A stretch of 32,652 nucleotides of DNA from Bacteroidales bacterium UBA1751 (GTDB lineage: Bacteria > Bacteroidota > Bacteroidia > Bacteroidales > UBA932): NCBI GenBank assembly GCA_002315995.1, contig DCHN01000050.1, forward strand, positions 25,682 to 58,333, written 5' to 3'. The notes under the pieces were generated by a model. The model ran no database searches. It saw only the letters and a program-made list of their open reading frames with translations, and had not been told where the DNA came from. Within the stretch, counting starts at the first letter, position 1, and each line of letters begins with the position of its first letter. Positions 23,043 through 32,641 of this stretch are shown piece after piece. A program made the translations under genes and the position numbers.

Positions 23043-26000
23043 ATGGCAAAAGAGAAACAATTTATTACCTGTGATGGTAATTTTGCCGCTGCGCATGTTG
23101 CATACATGTTCAGTGAGGTTGCCGCTATCTATCCTATTACTCCGTCATCTACAATGGCAGAGTTGGTTGATGAGTGGTCAGCTTTTGGCAAGAAGAACAT
23201 TTTTGGCGAGACTGTAAAGGTTGCCGAGATGCAGAGTGAGGCTGGTGCTTCAGGTGCAGTTCACGGTTCACTTCAGGCTGGCGCCCTTACAACAACATTT
23301 ACCGCTTCACAGGGATTGTTGCTTATGATTCCTAACATGTATAAGATTGCAGGTGAACTTCTTCCAGGCGTGTTCCACGTTTCTGCACGTGCACTTGCAT
23401 CTCATGCACTCTCTATTTTCGGTGACCATCAGGACGTTATGGCAGTTCGCCAGACTGGATTTGCAATGTTGGCATCAGCTTCTGTTCAGGAGGCTATGGA
23501 CCTTGCAGCCGTTGCTCACCTTTCAGCTATTAAGGCTTCCGTTCCTTTCGTTCACTTCTTCGATGGTTTCAGAACATCACACGAGATTCAGAAGATTGAG
23601 GCTCTTGATGCTGAGGATCTCAAGAAGATGGTAAGCACAAAATCGCTTGCAGCTTTCCGTAAGAGAGCAATGAATCCTAATGCTCCTGTAACCAAGGGTA
23701 CAGCACAGAACCCTGACGTTTACTTCCAGGTAAGAGAGGCTTGCAACAAGTACTATGATGCAGTTCCAGATATCGTAGCAAGATATATGGGCGAGATCAG
23801 CGAACTTACCGGCCGCCATTACCTCCCATTCGATTACTATGGAGCACCGGATGCTGAGAATATCATCATTGCAATGGGCTCAGTTACTGAGACTGCAAAA
23901 GAGTGCATCGACTACCTTGCAAAGAAGGGCCAGAAGGTTGGTGTTCTCATTGTAAGACTCTACAGACCTTTCTCTGCAAAATACTTCCTCAGAGCTCTTC
24001 CTAAGTCAGTGAAGAGAATTGCTGTTCTTGACAGGACAAAAGAGCCGGGTGCAGTTGGAGAGCCTTTGTACATTGATATCAAGGCTGCAATTGCCGAGGC
24101 TGGCCTCAACATCAAGATTGTAGGTGGTAGATATGGTCTCTCATCAAAGGATACAACTCCTGCACAGATTCTTGCAGTTTATGAGAACCTCAAGGCAAAG
24201 GAGCCTAAGACAGACTTTACAATTGGCATCGTTGATGACCTTACATTCAAGTCACTTCCACAGGGCGAGGAGCTTTCACTTGCAAAGGCAGGTACTTACG
24301 AGTGTAAATTCTTCGGTTTGGGTTCAGACGGTACAGTAGGTGCAAACAAAAATACAATCAAGATTATTGGTGGTGCTACAAAGAAGTATTGCCAGGCATA
24401 CTTTGACTACGATTCAAAGAAGTCAGGCGGATACACCTGTTCACACCTTCGTTTCGGTGATGAGCCTATCTCTTCTCCATACCTTGTAACAAATGCAGAT
24501 TTCGTTGCATGCCACGTTGCAGCATATCTTACAAAATATGACATTCTCCGCGGTATCAAGAAGAATGGTACATTCCTTCTCAACAGCCTTTGGGACACAG
24601 AGGAGACACTCAAGAGACTTCCTGATTTCATCAAATACGAAATTGCAAGCAAGAACCTCAAACTCTACATCATTAACGCTACAAAGATTGCTGAAGAGAT
24701 TGGTCTTGGCAACAGAACAAATACAATTCTCCAGTCTGCATTCTTCAAGATTACAGGTATTATTCCTTACGAGACTGCAGTTGCTGAGATGAAGCATGCA
24801 ATTGACAAGAGCTACGGCAAGAAGGGTGAGAACATTGTTAATATGAACTACGCTGCTGTTGACCGTGGTGCTGAGTATGTTGAGGTTGAGATTCCATACG
24901 AGTGGAAGAATATCTCTCCTTGCAAGTTCCAGCCTGATTCATACGCCAGAATGGCTCCTGATTGGGTTAGAAATATAGCATATCAGGTAAATGCACAGTG
25001 TGGTAATGACCTTCCTGTAAGTGCATTTGCAGATATGGCAGACGGCGTTATTCCTGCCGGTACTGCAGCATACGAGAAACGTGGTGTTTCTTCACACGTT
25101 CCTGAGTGGAATCCTGAGAACTGTATCCAGTGCAACCAGTGTGCTGTAGCATGTCCTCACGCTTGTATCCGTCCATTCATTCTTACAGAGGAGGAGAAGG
25201 CAAAAGTTCCTGCAAATACCAAGATGGCTAAGGGCAAGGGTCCTCTCGCAGCATACTACTTCACAATGGCAATTGATCCGCTCGATTGTACAGGTTGCGG
25301 TTCATGCTCACAGGTTTGCCCTGCAAAGGAGAAGGCTTTGGTTATGCAGCCAGCCGAGACACAGGCAGATCAGCAGCAGGTATTCGATTACCTCCACTCT
25401 ATGGTTGGTTACAAGGAGAATATCCTTCCTAAGGCTCAGAACCCTAAGAACTCACAGTTCGCTCAGCCACTCTTCGAGTTCTCAGGAGCTTGTGCAGGTT
25501 GCGGTGAGACTCCATACATCAAGGCTATTACACAGCTCTTCGGTGACAGAATGATGGTTGCAAATGCAACAGGATGTTCATCTATCTACAGTGGTTCATT
25601 CCCATCATCTCCATATTGCAAGGATAAGAATGGCCGCGGTCCAGCATGGTCAAACTCATTGTTCGAGGATAATGCAGAGTACGGTTTCGGTCTCAAGATA
25701 GGTGCCGACAGACTTCGCAGTACAGTTGCCCGTCTTATGGCCGATGGCGTTTCATGCGAGAGCTGCTCTGCAGAGATGAAGGCTCTCTTCGCTCAGTGGC
25801 TTGAGAACAAGGACAACGCTGAGGTTACAAGAGAGATTGCAGACAAGCTTGAGCCAATGCTCAAGGATTGCAAGAGCGATCTTTGCGCTGAACTCTACCA
25901 GATGAAGGATTACATTGCTGCACGCAGTCAGTGGATCATTGGTGGTGACGGTTGGGCATACGATATTGGATACGGTGGACTTGATCACGTACTTGCCCAG

Positions 26001-26579
26001 GGTCAGAATGTAAACGTTCTTGTACTTGATACAGAGGTTTACTCAAATACTGGCGGACAGTCATCTAAGTCTACTCCTGCAGGTGCAGTTGCAAAATTCG
26101 CTACCAGCGGTAAGAAGATCCGTAAGAAAGACCTTGGTATGATGGCTATGAGCTATGGTTATGTATATGTAGCACAGGTTGCTCTTGGTGCAAGCCAGGC
26201 ACAGTTCATCAACGCAATACGCGAGGCTGAGGCTTACGACGGTCCATCACTCATCATTGCTTACGCTCCATGTATCAACCATGGTTTGAAGGTTGGTATG
26301 GGCAAGAGCCAGTTTGAGGAGAAGGCTGCTGTAGAGTGTGGTTACTGGCATCTCTACCGCTTCAACCCAGCTCTCGAGGCTGAGGGAAAGAACCCATTCA
26401 CTCTCGATAGCAAGGAGCCTGACTGGACCAAGTTCCAGGCATTCCTCCAGGGTGAGGTAAGATATGCTTCACTCAGCAAGACATTCCCTGCACAGGCAGG
26501 TGAGCTCTTCGGTCTTACAGAGGAGTTTGCTAAGGTAAGATACAACTCTTACAAGCGCCTTGCAGCTGATGCAAAATAA
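23043..26579 (+). CDS. nifJ: Pyruvate:ferredoxin (flavodoxin) oxidoreductase
   Basis: 1178 residues, the single-chain fused form. It oxidises pyruvate with CoA to acetyl-CoA and CO2 and reduces ferredoxin, the main pyruvate route of anaerobes. Domains in order: pyrimidine-binding TPP domain with YPITPSSTMAELVDEW (about 32-47); domain II; the gamma-like domain near 420-640; a 2x[4Fe-4S] domain with C694, C697, C700, C704 and C749, C752, C755, C759; then the TPP-pyrophosphate domain with C817 and C820 of the proximal cluster, G968-D-G970 and the metal loop DTEVYSNTGGQSSKSTP. All cofactor residues are present. A strong terminator follows. Confidence 0.97.
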   Translation: MAKEKQFITCDGNFAAAHVAYMFSEVAAIYPITPSSTMAELVDEWSAFGKKNIFGETVKVAEMQSEAGASGAVHGSLQAGALTTTFTASQGLLLMIPNMYKIAGELLPGVFHVSARALASHALSIFGDHQDVMAVRQTGFAMLASASVQEAMDLAAVAHLSAIKASVPFVHFFDGFRTSHEIQKIEALDAEDLKKMVSTKSLAAFRKRAMNPNAPVTKGTAQNPDVYFQVREACNKYYDAVPDIVARYMGEISELTGRHYLPFDYYGAPDAENIIIAMGSVTETAKECIDYLAKKGQKVGVLIVRLYRPFSAKYFLRALPKSVKRIAVLDRTKEPGAVGEPLYIDIKAAIAEAGLNIKIVGGRYGLSSKDTTPAQILAVYENLKAKEPKTDFTIGIVDDLTFKSLPQGEELSLAKAGTYECKFFGLGSDGTVGANKNTIKIIGGATKKYCQAYFDYDSKKSGGYTCSHLRFGDEPISSPYLVTNADFVACHVAAYLTKYDILRGIKKNGTFLLNSLWDTEETLKRLPDFIKYEIASKNLKLYIINATKIAEEIGLGNRTNTILQSAFFKITGIIPYETAVAEMKHAIDKSYGKKGENIVNMNYAAVDRGAEYVEVEIPYEWKNISPCKFQPDSYARMAPDWVRNIAYQVNAQCGNDLPVSAFADMADGVIPAGTAAYEKRGVSSHVPEWNPENCIQCNQCAVACPHACIRPFILTEEEKAKVPANTKMAKGKGPLAAYYFTMAIDPLDCTGCGSCSQVCPAKEKALVMQPAETQADQQQVFDYLHSMVGYKENILPKAQNPKNSQFAQPLFEFSGACAGCGETPYIKAITQLFGDRMMVANATGCSSIYSGSFPSSPYCKDKNGRGPAWSNSLFEDNAEYGFGLKIGADRLRSTVARLMADGVSCESCSAEMKALFAQWLENKDNAEVTREIADKLEPMLKDCKSDLCAELYQMKDYIAARSQWIIGGDGWAYDIGYGGLDHVLAQGQNVNVLVLDTEVYSNTGGQSSKSTPAGAVAKFATSGKKIRKKDLGMMAMSYGYVYVAQVALGASQAQFINAIREAEAYDGPSLIIAYAPCINHGLKVGMGKSQFEEKAAVECGYWHLYRFNPALEAEGKNPFTLDSKEPDWTKFQAFLQGEVRYASLSKTFPAQAGELFGLTEEFAKVRYNSYKRLAADAK

Positions 26580-26611
26580 AGAAATCACTTACAGATTTTA
26601 ATAATATTGTC

Positions 26612-26652
26612 CATCCCCGCTTCCAATTCAGAAGCGGGGATGCTCTTTTTTT
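26612..26652 (+). terminator. Rho-independent terminator after nifJ
   Basis: CATCCCCGCTTC (26612-26623) pairs perfectly with GAAGCGGGGATG (26631-26642) around a 7-base loop, followed by CTC and seven T. Confidence 0.9.
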
Positions 26653-26693
26653 AATAATGCTTTTGAAGTGTAATTTAAGTGAAAAACACTTTG

Positions 26694-26701
26694 TAAATTT
26701 G
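26694..26701 (+). promoter_or_regulatory. -7 box for metH
   Basis: TAAATTTG fits TAnnTTTG and lies 32 bases before the metH ATG. The nearest TTTG upstream is 28 bases away, too far for a standard -33 box. No riboswitch-like structure fits in the short leader. Confidence 0.5.
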
Positions 26702-26733
26702 CGATTTTATAGAATGTTGGAAAGGCAGATAAT

Positions 26734-29700
26734 ATGGTTTCTTTGGACTATTTGAAGAGGCTCTTTGGAGAGAAAATTCTGGTGCTCGATGGCGCTTTGG
26801 GTACGTTATTGAGGGAGAGGGCAGGCAGGAACGGCATCCTGGAAAGGGTTGGCGGGAATCTTGATATGCTCAATATCCTTGCTCCTGAAATAGTGGAGTC
26901 AGCTCATGCGGAGTATATTGAAGCAGGAACTGACATTATTGAAACCAACACCTTCAATTCCAACTCCATTTCTCAGCAGAGATATCAGTGGAGTGAAAGA
27001 TATTCATCAATTGAAGAGTATGTCCGCGAGTTGAATATAGCGGGGGCAAAGTGCGCAAGGCGGGCAGTTGACTCTTCATCTGAGAAAAGCGGGCGGAAAG
27101 TTCTTGTGGCAGGTTCCGTGGGACCCACCGGGAAGATGCTCTCTCTGGGCCTGGATGCATCAAAACCATATTTGAGAGATATCTCCTTTGATGAACTTTC
27201 AGATGCGTACAGATGCCAGATAGATGCCCTTGTGGAGGGCAGTGTTGATATCATTCTTATTGAAACCATTTTTGACCCAATAAATGCCAAGTGCGCCCTG
27301 TATGCCGTAAAGCAGGTTGAAGCATCAAGGAACATAACCATTCCGGTAATGGTATCAGCCACGGTGAACGACAAGGCTGGAAGACTTCTTGCCGGTCAGA
27401 GTCTTGAGGCCCTTTTTGTGGCCATATTGAACCACAGGAATGTTGTCTCGTTTGGAATAAACTGCTCATTCGGTATAGAAGCAATGGAGGGAGTGGTCAG
27501 AAAGATGGTTTCCGGTGGACTCAACGGCAGTGGAATACCTATGGCAGTGAGCATATATCCGAATGCCGGTATTCCTGACCAGATGGGAATATACAACGAA
27601 ACACCGGAACACATGGCAGCCCGAATGGAGGCAATGGCAAGCGACGGTGTGGTGAACATAATTGGTGGGTGCTGCGGAACCACTCCTGCACACATAAAGG
27701 AGATGTCAAGTCGTGTCTCCCGCCTCCAACCTAGGGCCATAGATTGGAACACGGCATCTGATGATATGTGGCTCAGCGGCCTTGAACCGCTTCTTGTAAA
27801 CCGGAACAGGAACAACTTCATAAACGTTGGTGAGAGAACCAACGTGTCTGGGTCATCAAAATTTGCAGGGCTCATAAAGGAGCGCAACTTTGAGGCGGCA
27901 GCTGCAATTGCCCGCAAGCAGATAGAGGATGGTGCCACCATAATAGACATAAACGTTGATGATCCAATGTCTGACACTGTTCAGACAATGGGGGATTTCG
28001 TAAGGTATATGACCTGCGATCCTGAAATTGCCAGAGTGCCGTTCATGTTTGATTCCAGCCATTGGGAGGTGCTTGTTGAGGGGTTGAAGAATTGTGTTGG
28101 AAGGTGTGTCGTAAACTCCATTAGCCTTAAGGAGGGGGAGAGGGTATTCATTGAGAAGGCACGTGAAGTTTTCAATCTGGGTGCGGCGGTCATAGTCATG
28201 GCCTTTGATGAGCAGGGGCAGGCGGTAACATTCCAGAGAAAGATTGACATTTGCCGCAGAGCTTATGATATCCTTACCAAAGTTGTTGGATTCAAGCCTT
28301 GTGACATAATATTCGATGTGAATATCCTCACTATTGGAACTGGAATGGAGGAGCACGCCAACTATGCGGTTGATTTCATAAAGGCCGTGGAGTGGATTAA
28401 AAAGAATCTCCCTGGTTGCAAGACATCAGGCGGGGTGTCAAACCTCTCTTTCGCATTCAGGGGTAACAATACCATACGTGGAGCAATGCATTGCGCATTC
28501 CTGTATCACGCCATTGAGGCCGGTCTTGATATGGCCATTGTAAATCCTTCAATGCTCCAGATTTACGATAATATTGAGCCTAAACTGTTGAAACTTATAG
28601 AGGATCTGATTTTCAACAGAACGCCGGAGGCAACCAATGCCCTTATTGAGCATGCTCAGAAGGTGAAGGCTGCTGAGATTGCCGCAAAGGGGGGAGGCGC
28701 TCCTTTGGCAGGAAGCAGTGCCGGAAATGAGGCTGCGGTTCCTGCAGGAGTTGGAGAAGCAAACCTTTCATTGGAGGAGCGTATTGCTGTGGCCCTGGTT
28801 GCAGGTAAAGCTGATGCAATGCCGTCTCTTGTGCAGGAGGCGTTGAAATCATATCCTTCTGCAATAGAGATTATTCAGGGACCTTTGATGAGTGGAATGG
28901 AACGTGTGGGCGATTTGTTCAACAAGGGAAGAATGTTCCTTCCTCAGGTTGTGAAGAGCGCCAAGGTTATGCGTGATGCCGTTTCGCTTCTTGAACCATA
29001 TATGTCGTCAGAAAAAGAGTCCAATAGCGGTCGTGGCAAGGTGCTTCTTGCTACGGTGAAGGGCGATGTCCACGATATAGGAAAGAACATTGTTGCTATT
29101 GTAATGGCATGCAATGCTCTTGATGTAACAGACCTTGGAGTTATGGTAGAACCGGAGACCATACTCGAGAGGGCAATTGAAAAGCGAGTTGACGTAATTG
29201 GGTTGAGCGGACTTATAACTCCTTCTCTGGAGCAGATGGAATCTGTTGTAAGGATGCTCCAGGAGAACAGAAACAGAATCATTGAAGAGTGCGGTCACCT
29301 GATTCCTGTAATTGTAGGTGGTGCAACGGCTTCAGCATTGCACACTGCCTTGAAGCTGGATACACTCTACGAAGGAGGAGTCTTCTATAACAGTGATGCT
29401 TCATCTGCCGCTGCAATGAGCAAGAGAATAGTTCTAGACAGGAGCTATATCTCCGAACTGAGAGAAAAGCAGCAGGTAATAAGAGATACTTACAATTTGA
29501 AGCACTCTGTGGATATCTCCGTTCCACACGACTCAAAGAACATCGGCGGCACTTCTGCAAATAGTGATGATGCTCTTTTCAACCGTTCATTCCAGGAGTT
29601 GGTGTCAGCATCTGAGACAAACGGCAACATGACTGATGAGTTCAACTCTTTCTACAACAGAAAAGTATCCATAAAGGATTTGAGAGAGTTCATTGATTGG

Positions 29701-30279
29701 GGTGAGTTCCTCCATTTCTGGGGATTTAAGGGACGCTATCCTCAAATGCTTGAGGAGGAGGATAACAGAAGTGTGCAGATGAGAACTCTTATTGAGAGCG
29801 CCGCAAGAGTATTGGACAGTGTTGAGAAGGATGGTTCACTTGAAGTTGGTGCTTTGCTTGAATTCAGGAGCGGAAAACAAATAGATGATATTCTAGAGGG
29901 TTGCACCACCTGCTCATGTCACACTCATTCATCAAGGCTTCTGCCTAATGTTCCTGCCAATAAGGTTGTGGGCTTTTTGGTTACAACATCATACGACAAG
30001 GTTGAGCATTCCGACAAAAAGAGCTATGATGCGCTTTTGCGCCAAAGTCTCTGTGCACGTCTTGCCCAGGCGGCTGCACAATATGTTACAGACAACATTG
30101 GAGAGGGCCGTTGGTTGAGGGTGGCAATAGGCTATCCTATGCTTCCTGACCATAAAATGAAGAGGGATGTTTTCAAACTGGTTTCAGCAGAGGAGAAGCT
30201 TCCTGTTTCGTTGACCTCCACTGCGGCAATTACACCGGACACCTCCGTTTGCGCAGTGCTTATAAAGGTGAAGAATTAG
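26734..30279 (+). CDS. metH: Cobalamin-dependent methionine synthase
   Basis: 1181 residues, slightly shorter than the 1227 of E. coli MetH. It transfers the methyl group of 5-methyl-tetrahydrofolate via cobalamin to homocysteine. Domains in order: homocysteine barrel (1-325) with zinc ligands C244 in GINCSFG and C313-C314 in GGCCGTTPAH; pterin-binding barrel (about 360-625, FINVGERTNVSGSSKF); an A/G-rich linker (665-695); cap domain (about 695-770); and B12 domain with H780 in DVHDIGKN and VIGLSGLITPS. The AdoMet reactivation domain (from about 955) has R1129-V-A-I-G-Y1134 and PMLPDHKMKRDVF. All domains are present. metF follows 30 bases after the stop and makes its methyl donor. Confidence 0.97.
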   Translation: MVSLDYLKRLFGEKILVLDGALGTLLRERAGRNGILERVGGNLDMLNILAPEIVESAHAEYIEAGTDIIETNTFNSNSISQQRYQWSERYSSIEEYVRELNIAGAKCARRAVDSSSEKSGRKVLVAGSVGPTGKMLSLGLDASKPYLRDISFDELSDAYRCQIDALVEGSVDIILIETIFDPINAKCALYAVKQVEASRNITIPVMVSATVNDKAGRLLAGQSLEALFVAILNHRNVVSFGINCSFGIEAMEGVVRKMVSGGLNGSGIPMAVSIYPNAGIPDQMGIYNETPEHMAARMEAMASDGVVNIIGGCCGTTPAHIKEMSSRVSRLQPRAIDWNTASDDMWLSGLEPLLVNRNRNNFINVGERTNVSGSSKFAGLIKERNFEAAAAIARKQIEDGATIIDINVDDPMSDTVQTMGDFVRYMTCDPEIARVPFMFDSSHWEVLVEGLKNCVGRCVVNSISLKEGERVFIEKAREVFNLGAAVIVMAFDEQGQAVTFQRKIDICRRAYDILTKVVGFKPCDIIFDVNILTIGTGMEEHANYAVDFIKAVEWIKKNLPGCKTSGGVSNLSFAFRGNNTIRGAMHCAFLYHAIEAGLDMAIVNPSMLQIYDNIEPKLLKLIEDLIFNRTPEATNALIEHAQKVKAAEIAAKGGGAPLAGSSAGNEAAVPAGVGEANLSLEERIAVALVAGKADAMPSLVQEALKSYPSAIEIIQGPLMSGMERVGDLFNKGRMFLPQVVKSAKVMRDAVSLLEPYMSSEKESNSGRGKVLLATVKGDVHDIGKNIVAIVMACNALDVTDLGVMVEPETILERAIEKRVDVIGLSGLITPSLEQMESVVRMLQENRNRIIEECGHLIPVIVGGATASALHTALKLDTLYEGGVFYNSDASSAAAMSKRIVLDRSYISELREKQQVIRDTYNLKHSVDISVPHDSKNIGGTSANSDDALFNRSFQELVSASETNGNMTDEFNSFYNRKVSIKDLREFIDWGEFLHFWGFKGRYPQMLEEEDNRSVQMRTLIESAARVLDSVEKDGSLEVGALLEFRSGKQIDDILEGCTTCSCHTHSSRLLPNVPANKVVGFLVTTSYDKVEHSDKKSYDALLRQSLCARLAQAAAQYVTDNIGEGRWLRVAIGYPMLPDHKMKRDVFKLVSAEEKLPVSLTSTAAITPDTSVCAVLIKVKN

Positions 30280-30287
30280 TATCTTTG
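30280..30287 (+). promoter_or_regulatory. Possible internal -7 box for metF
   Basis: TATCTTTGCAG begins on the base after the metH stop codon and lies 22 bases before the metF ATG. It matches TAnnTTTG, but the nearest TTTG is 28 bases upstream. It could give metF extra transcripts independent of metH. Confidence 0.4.
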
Positions 30288-30309
30288 CAGAACTCTATTG
30301 CAGTAAAAT

Positions 30310-31263
30310 ATGAAGGTAATTGATATTCTCAACAGACCGCACAAGCCGTTTGCGTCGTTTGAGTTGCTTCCGCCGCTCAAAGGTTCCGATATTCAGAAAC
30401 TATACTCTTCCATAGAACCACTTATGGAGTTCAACCCTCCTTTCCTGAATATAACTGCACATAGAAGAGAGGTTGTTTTCAGAGAGGTTCAAGATGGAAG
30501 ATATGAGCGTGAGATGGTCACAAAACGCCCCGGTACGGTTGCTATTGCAGCAGCAATCATGAAGAGATTCAATACTGAGGTTGTCCCGCATCTTATATGC
30601 GGAGGGGCTACCGCTTCAGAAATAGAAGACACCCTTTTAGACCTCAGATTCCTGGATATTGACAACGTTATGGCTCTTCGTGGAGACCCCGCTCCCGGGC
30701 AGAGATTCTTTGAACCTACCCCCGGAGGATACTCGCACAGCTCAAGTCTTGTTGAACAGATTTCCGGCATGAACCGCGGAGAATACCTGGAGAAGGGGAT
30801 AGCTGATGCAACTCCTACCAATTTCTGTATAGGAGTGGCCGGGTATCCGCAAAAACATTGTGAGGCAACCAATATGGAGGAGGATATAGCCAATTTGAAG
30901 AGGAAGGTGGATGCCGGTGCCGATTATATAGTCACCCAGATGTTTTTTGATAATCAGGCCTTCTTTTCATTTGTTGACAGATGTCGTCTGGCTGGTATAT
31001 CTGTTCCTATTATTCCTGGTATCAAACCTATTTCTACATTAAGACAGCTTGAGATTCTTCCAAAAACATTTGCCATATCCCTTCCTTCCGATCTTGTTAA
31101 GGAGGTTCGTGCATGCAAGGACAACAAGGCTGTTCGCGAGGTTGGAATAGAGTGGGCAACAGCACAGTGCAGTGAACTTCTTGCCAAGGGGGAGCAGGCT
31201 ATTCATTTCTACACAATGGACAAGTCGGACAACATTCGCGAAATCATAAAGAGGAGTTTCTGA
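30310..31263 (+). CDS. metF: 5,10-methylenetetrahydrofolate reductase
   Basis: 317 residues, normal for the FAD-dependent TIM-barrel reductase that makes 5-methyl-tetrahydrofolate for methionine synthesis. Glu18 in ASFELLPP corresponds to the catalytic glutamate of E. coli MetF, and Asp126 in MALRGDPAPG to the flavin-tuning aspartate. VPHLICGGAT, GVAGYPQKHCEA and DYIVTQMFFDN are further family motifs. The position 30 bases behind metH puts donor synthesis and donor use in one transcript. Its stop is 16 bases from that of the convergent transporter gene, with no good terminator between them. Confidence 0.96.
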   Translation: MKVIDILNRPHKPFASFELLPPLKGSDIQKLYSSIEPLMEFNPPFLNITAHRREVVFREVQDGRYEREMVTKRPGTVAIAAAIMKRFNTEVVPHLICGGATASEIEDTLLDLRFLDIDNVMALRGDPAPGQRFFEPTPGGYSHSSSLVEQISGMNRGEYLEKGIADATPTNFCIGVAGYPQKHCEATNMEEDIANLKRKVDAGADYIVTQMFFDNQAFFSFVDRCRLAGISVPIIPGIKPISTLRQLEILPKTFAISLPSDLVKEVRACKDNKAVREVGIEWATAQCSELLAKGEQAIHFYTMDKSDNIREIIKRSF

Positions 31264-31279
31264 TGATTCGGGCGGGGCA

Positions 31280-31804
31280 TCAGTATATGATGTAACCAAC
31301 AGCCCCTGCAACTACCATTACCACAATAGGGTTGCTTTTGAACTTGAGAAGTGCCAGAGCGGAGAGTGCAAAAATAAGCCAGCTTGTCCAGTCAAAGAAA
31401 TTCTCCTTTGTCATAAGGATTCCTGCTGCGGCGGCTATCATTCCAATTACCACCGGTTTGAGCAGGGAGAGAAGCGATTCGAAGAATCTGTTATGCTTGA
31501 ACCTGCTGTAGAGCCTGCATATTGTAAGTACAATGAGGAAACTGGGCAGTACAACTGCAATTGTTGCGGCAAAAGATCCGAATACATTTCCTGTTACTGA
31601 ATATCCTACATAGGTTGCGCTGTTTATGCCAATAGGACCTGGTGTGGCCTGCGATATTGCCACAATGTCTGTAAATTGGCTGGATGTAAGCCATGCATGC
31701 TTTACCACCACTTCGTTCTGAATCAGTGAGAGCATGGCATATCCTCCTCCAAAGGTGAATATTCCTATAAGGAAGAATGTGGTGAAGAGTTCAACGTATA
31801 TCAT
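31280..31804 (-). CDS. Chromate-family transporter, second half
   Basis: 174 residues. It is a short-chain CHR-family membrane protein: ELFTTFFLIGIFTFGGGYAM at the start holds the conserved F-x-F-G-G-G-Y motif, and ISQATPGPIGINSATYVGY is the second signature. About six hydrophobic segments follow, ending in VVMVVAGAVGYIIY. Short CHR proteins work as pairs, each half with inverted membrane topology, and the two ATGA-overlapping genes here form such a pair. Chromate is the namesake anion, but in gut Bacteroidales a role in sulfate-like anion movement or simple exclusion is equally possible. Confidence 0.88.
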   Translation of the reverse strand: MIYVELFTTFFLIGIFTFGGGYAMLSLIQNEVVVKHAWLTSSQFTDIVAISQATPGPIGINSATYVGYSVTGNVFGSFAATIAVVLPSFLIVLTICRLYSRFKHNRFFESLLSLLKPVVIGMIAAAAGILMTKENFFDWTSWLIFALSALALLKFKSNPIVVMVVAGAVGYIIY

Positions 31805-32370
31805 CTTTCACCTCCTTTCTTGTTATGGTGGTGAATTATGTCTGCACCAATTGTATAGAAATAATATACAAATACGGCCAGCATGATGTAAACAGGGCTG
31901 ACTTTGGCAAATATTATTAGAATGGCTGTTGCTATTGCCATTGCAAGACGTATTTTGCTGAGTTTGGCCTTTTTTGCCATGTTTATTACAGGAATGGCAA
32001 TGAGAGCCACCACGGCAGGGCGTATTCCTTTGAAAATCTTTATTACAGCCTCGTTGTCCTGGAAATGTGTAAAGAAGAGGGCTACTGCCAGAATAATAAG
32101 GAATGGGGGAGTAATGCTTCCAAGAGTGGCCACTATGCTGCCCTTTGTTCCTTTTAGTTTGTATCCCAAAAATATGGAGATATTAACTGCGAGCAATCCC
32201 GGAGAGCTCTGGGCAATTGTCACTGCATCCATGAACTCTTCCGAATCAATCCATTTGCGTTTTTTTACAACCTCATCTTCAATAACCGCAATCATTGCAT
32301 AGCCTCCACCAATTGTGAAGGCTCCAACTTTTGAAAAACAGAGGAAAAGATCGCGATAGCTGGAGGCCAT
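31801..32370 (-). CDS. Chromate-family transporter, first half
   Basis: 189 residues from the ATG at 32370 (MASSYRDLFLCFSKVGAFTI). A further in-frame ATG at 32427 would add a basic 19-residue extension, but the promoter box at 32388-32395 lies inside that stretch, so the shorter form is preferred. VGAFTIGGGYAM and IAQSSPGLLAVNISIFLGY are the CHR-family signatures. Hydrophobic segments are visible near residues 60-85, 90-110, 120-140 and 150-180. The stop overlaps the next gene's start by four bases (ATGA), so the two halves are translated together and probably form one heterodimeric carrier. Confidence 0.87.
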   Translation of the reverse strand: MASSYRDLFLCFSKVGAFTIGGGYAMIAVIEDEVVKKRKWIDSEEFMDAVTIAQSSPGLLAVNISIFLGYKLKGTKGSIVATLGSITPPFLIILAVALFFTHFQDNEAVIKIFKGIRPAVVALIAIPVINMAKKAKLSKIRLAMAIATAILIIFAKVSPVYIMLAVFVYYFYTIGADIIHHHNKKGGER

Positions 32371-32387
32371 TTTTCGGGTTATTTTTA

Positions 32388-32395
32388 CAAAGGTA
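32388..32395 (-). promoter_or_regulatory. -7 box for the chromate transporter pair
   Basis: TACCTTTG on the minus strand matches TAnnTTTG and ends 17 bases before the ATG at 32370, giving a very short leader. No -33 TTTG is seen. Confidence 0.5.
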
Positions 32396-32433
32396 CTTCT
32401 TTTGAAAATTATTCTCCACTTTTTCATAAAATG

Positions 32434-32464
32434 TTTGGTAAATCAAAAAAAGTGCTTACCTTTG
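32434..32464 (+). promoter_or_regulatory. Strong promoter, probably of an rRNA operon
   Basis: TTTG at 32434-32437, a 19-base spacer and TACCTTTG at 32457-32464 form a complete Bacteroidota promoter pointing out of the window. It has the same layout as the ribosomal-protein promoter at 8665. Confidence 0.8.
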
Positions 32465-32641
32465 CAACCCGTTTGAGAAGAAACTAACTCTTTTACAGAC
32501 GGAAAGTTGTTTGAAATATTGACAGAAACAAGCAATAACAGCAAGAGTACAAGTGAGGTTTTTATTTACAAAAACAAAAATCTCGTCAATGACTTTTTAA
32601 AGTAATTCAGTCGGGACAAACTGGAATTTTATAGAGATTAT
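32465..32641 (+). promoter_or_regulatory. Probable rRNA leader with boxA-like stretches
   Basis: About 177 bases follow the promoter without a convincing reading frame. AGTTGTTTGAAATATTGACA (32505-32524) and TGACTTTTTAA (32590-32600) resemble boxA-type antitermination signals, the second matching the E. coli core in most positions. This reading depends on the 16S call just downstream. Confidence 0.5.

Noticed and set aside
23347..29560. Many open frames of 60-190 codons on the opposite strand or in other frames of nifJ and metH
   Set aside because: They overlap genes with full domain support, have no family resemblance, and are expected by-products of codon bias.
31260..31283. CTGATG/CATCAG hairpin overlapping the stops of metF and the transporter gene as a terminator
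   Set aside because: The stem is only six pairs with a 12-base loop and there is no T-run in either direction.
32371..32427. ATG at 32427 as the start of the first chromate-family gene
   Set aside because: A TACCTTTG promoter box lies inside this stretch, and the basic extension is not typical of the family.
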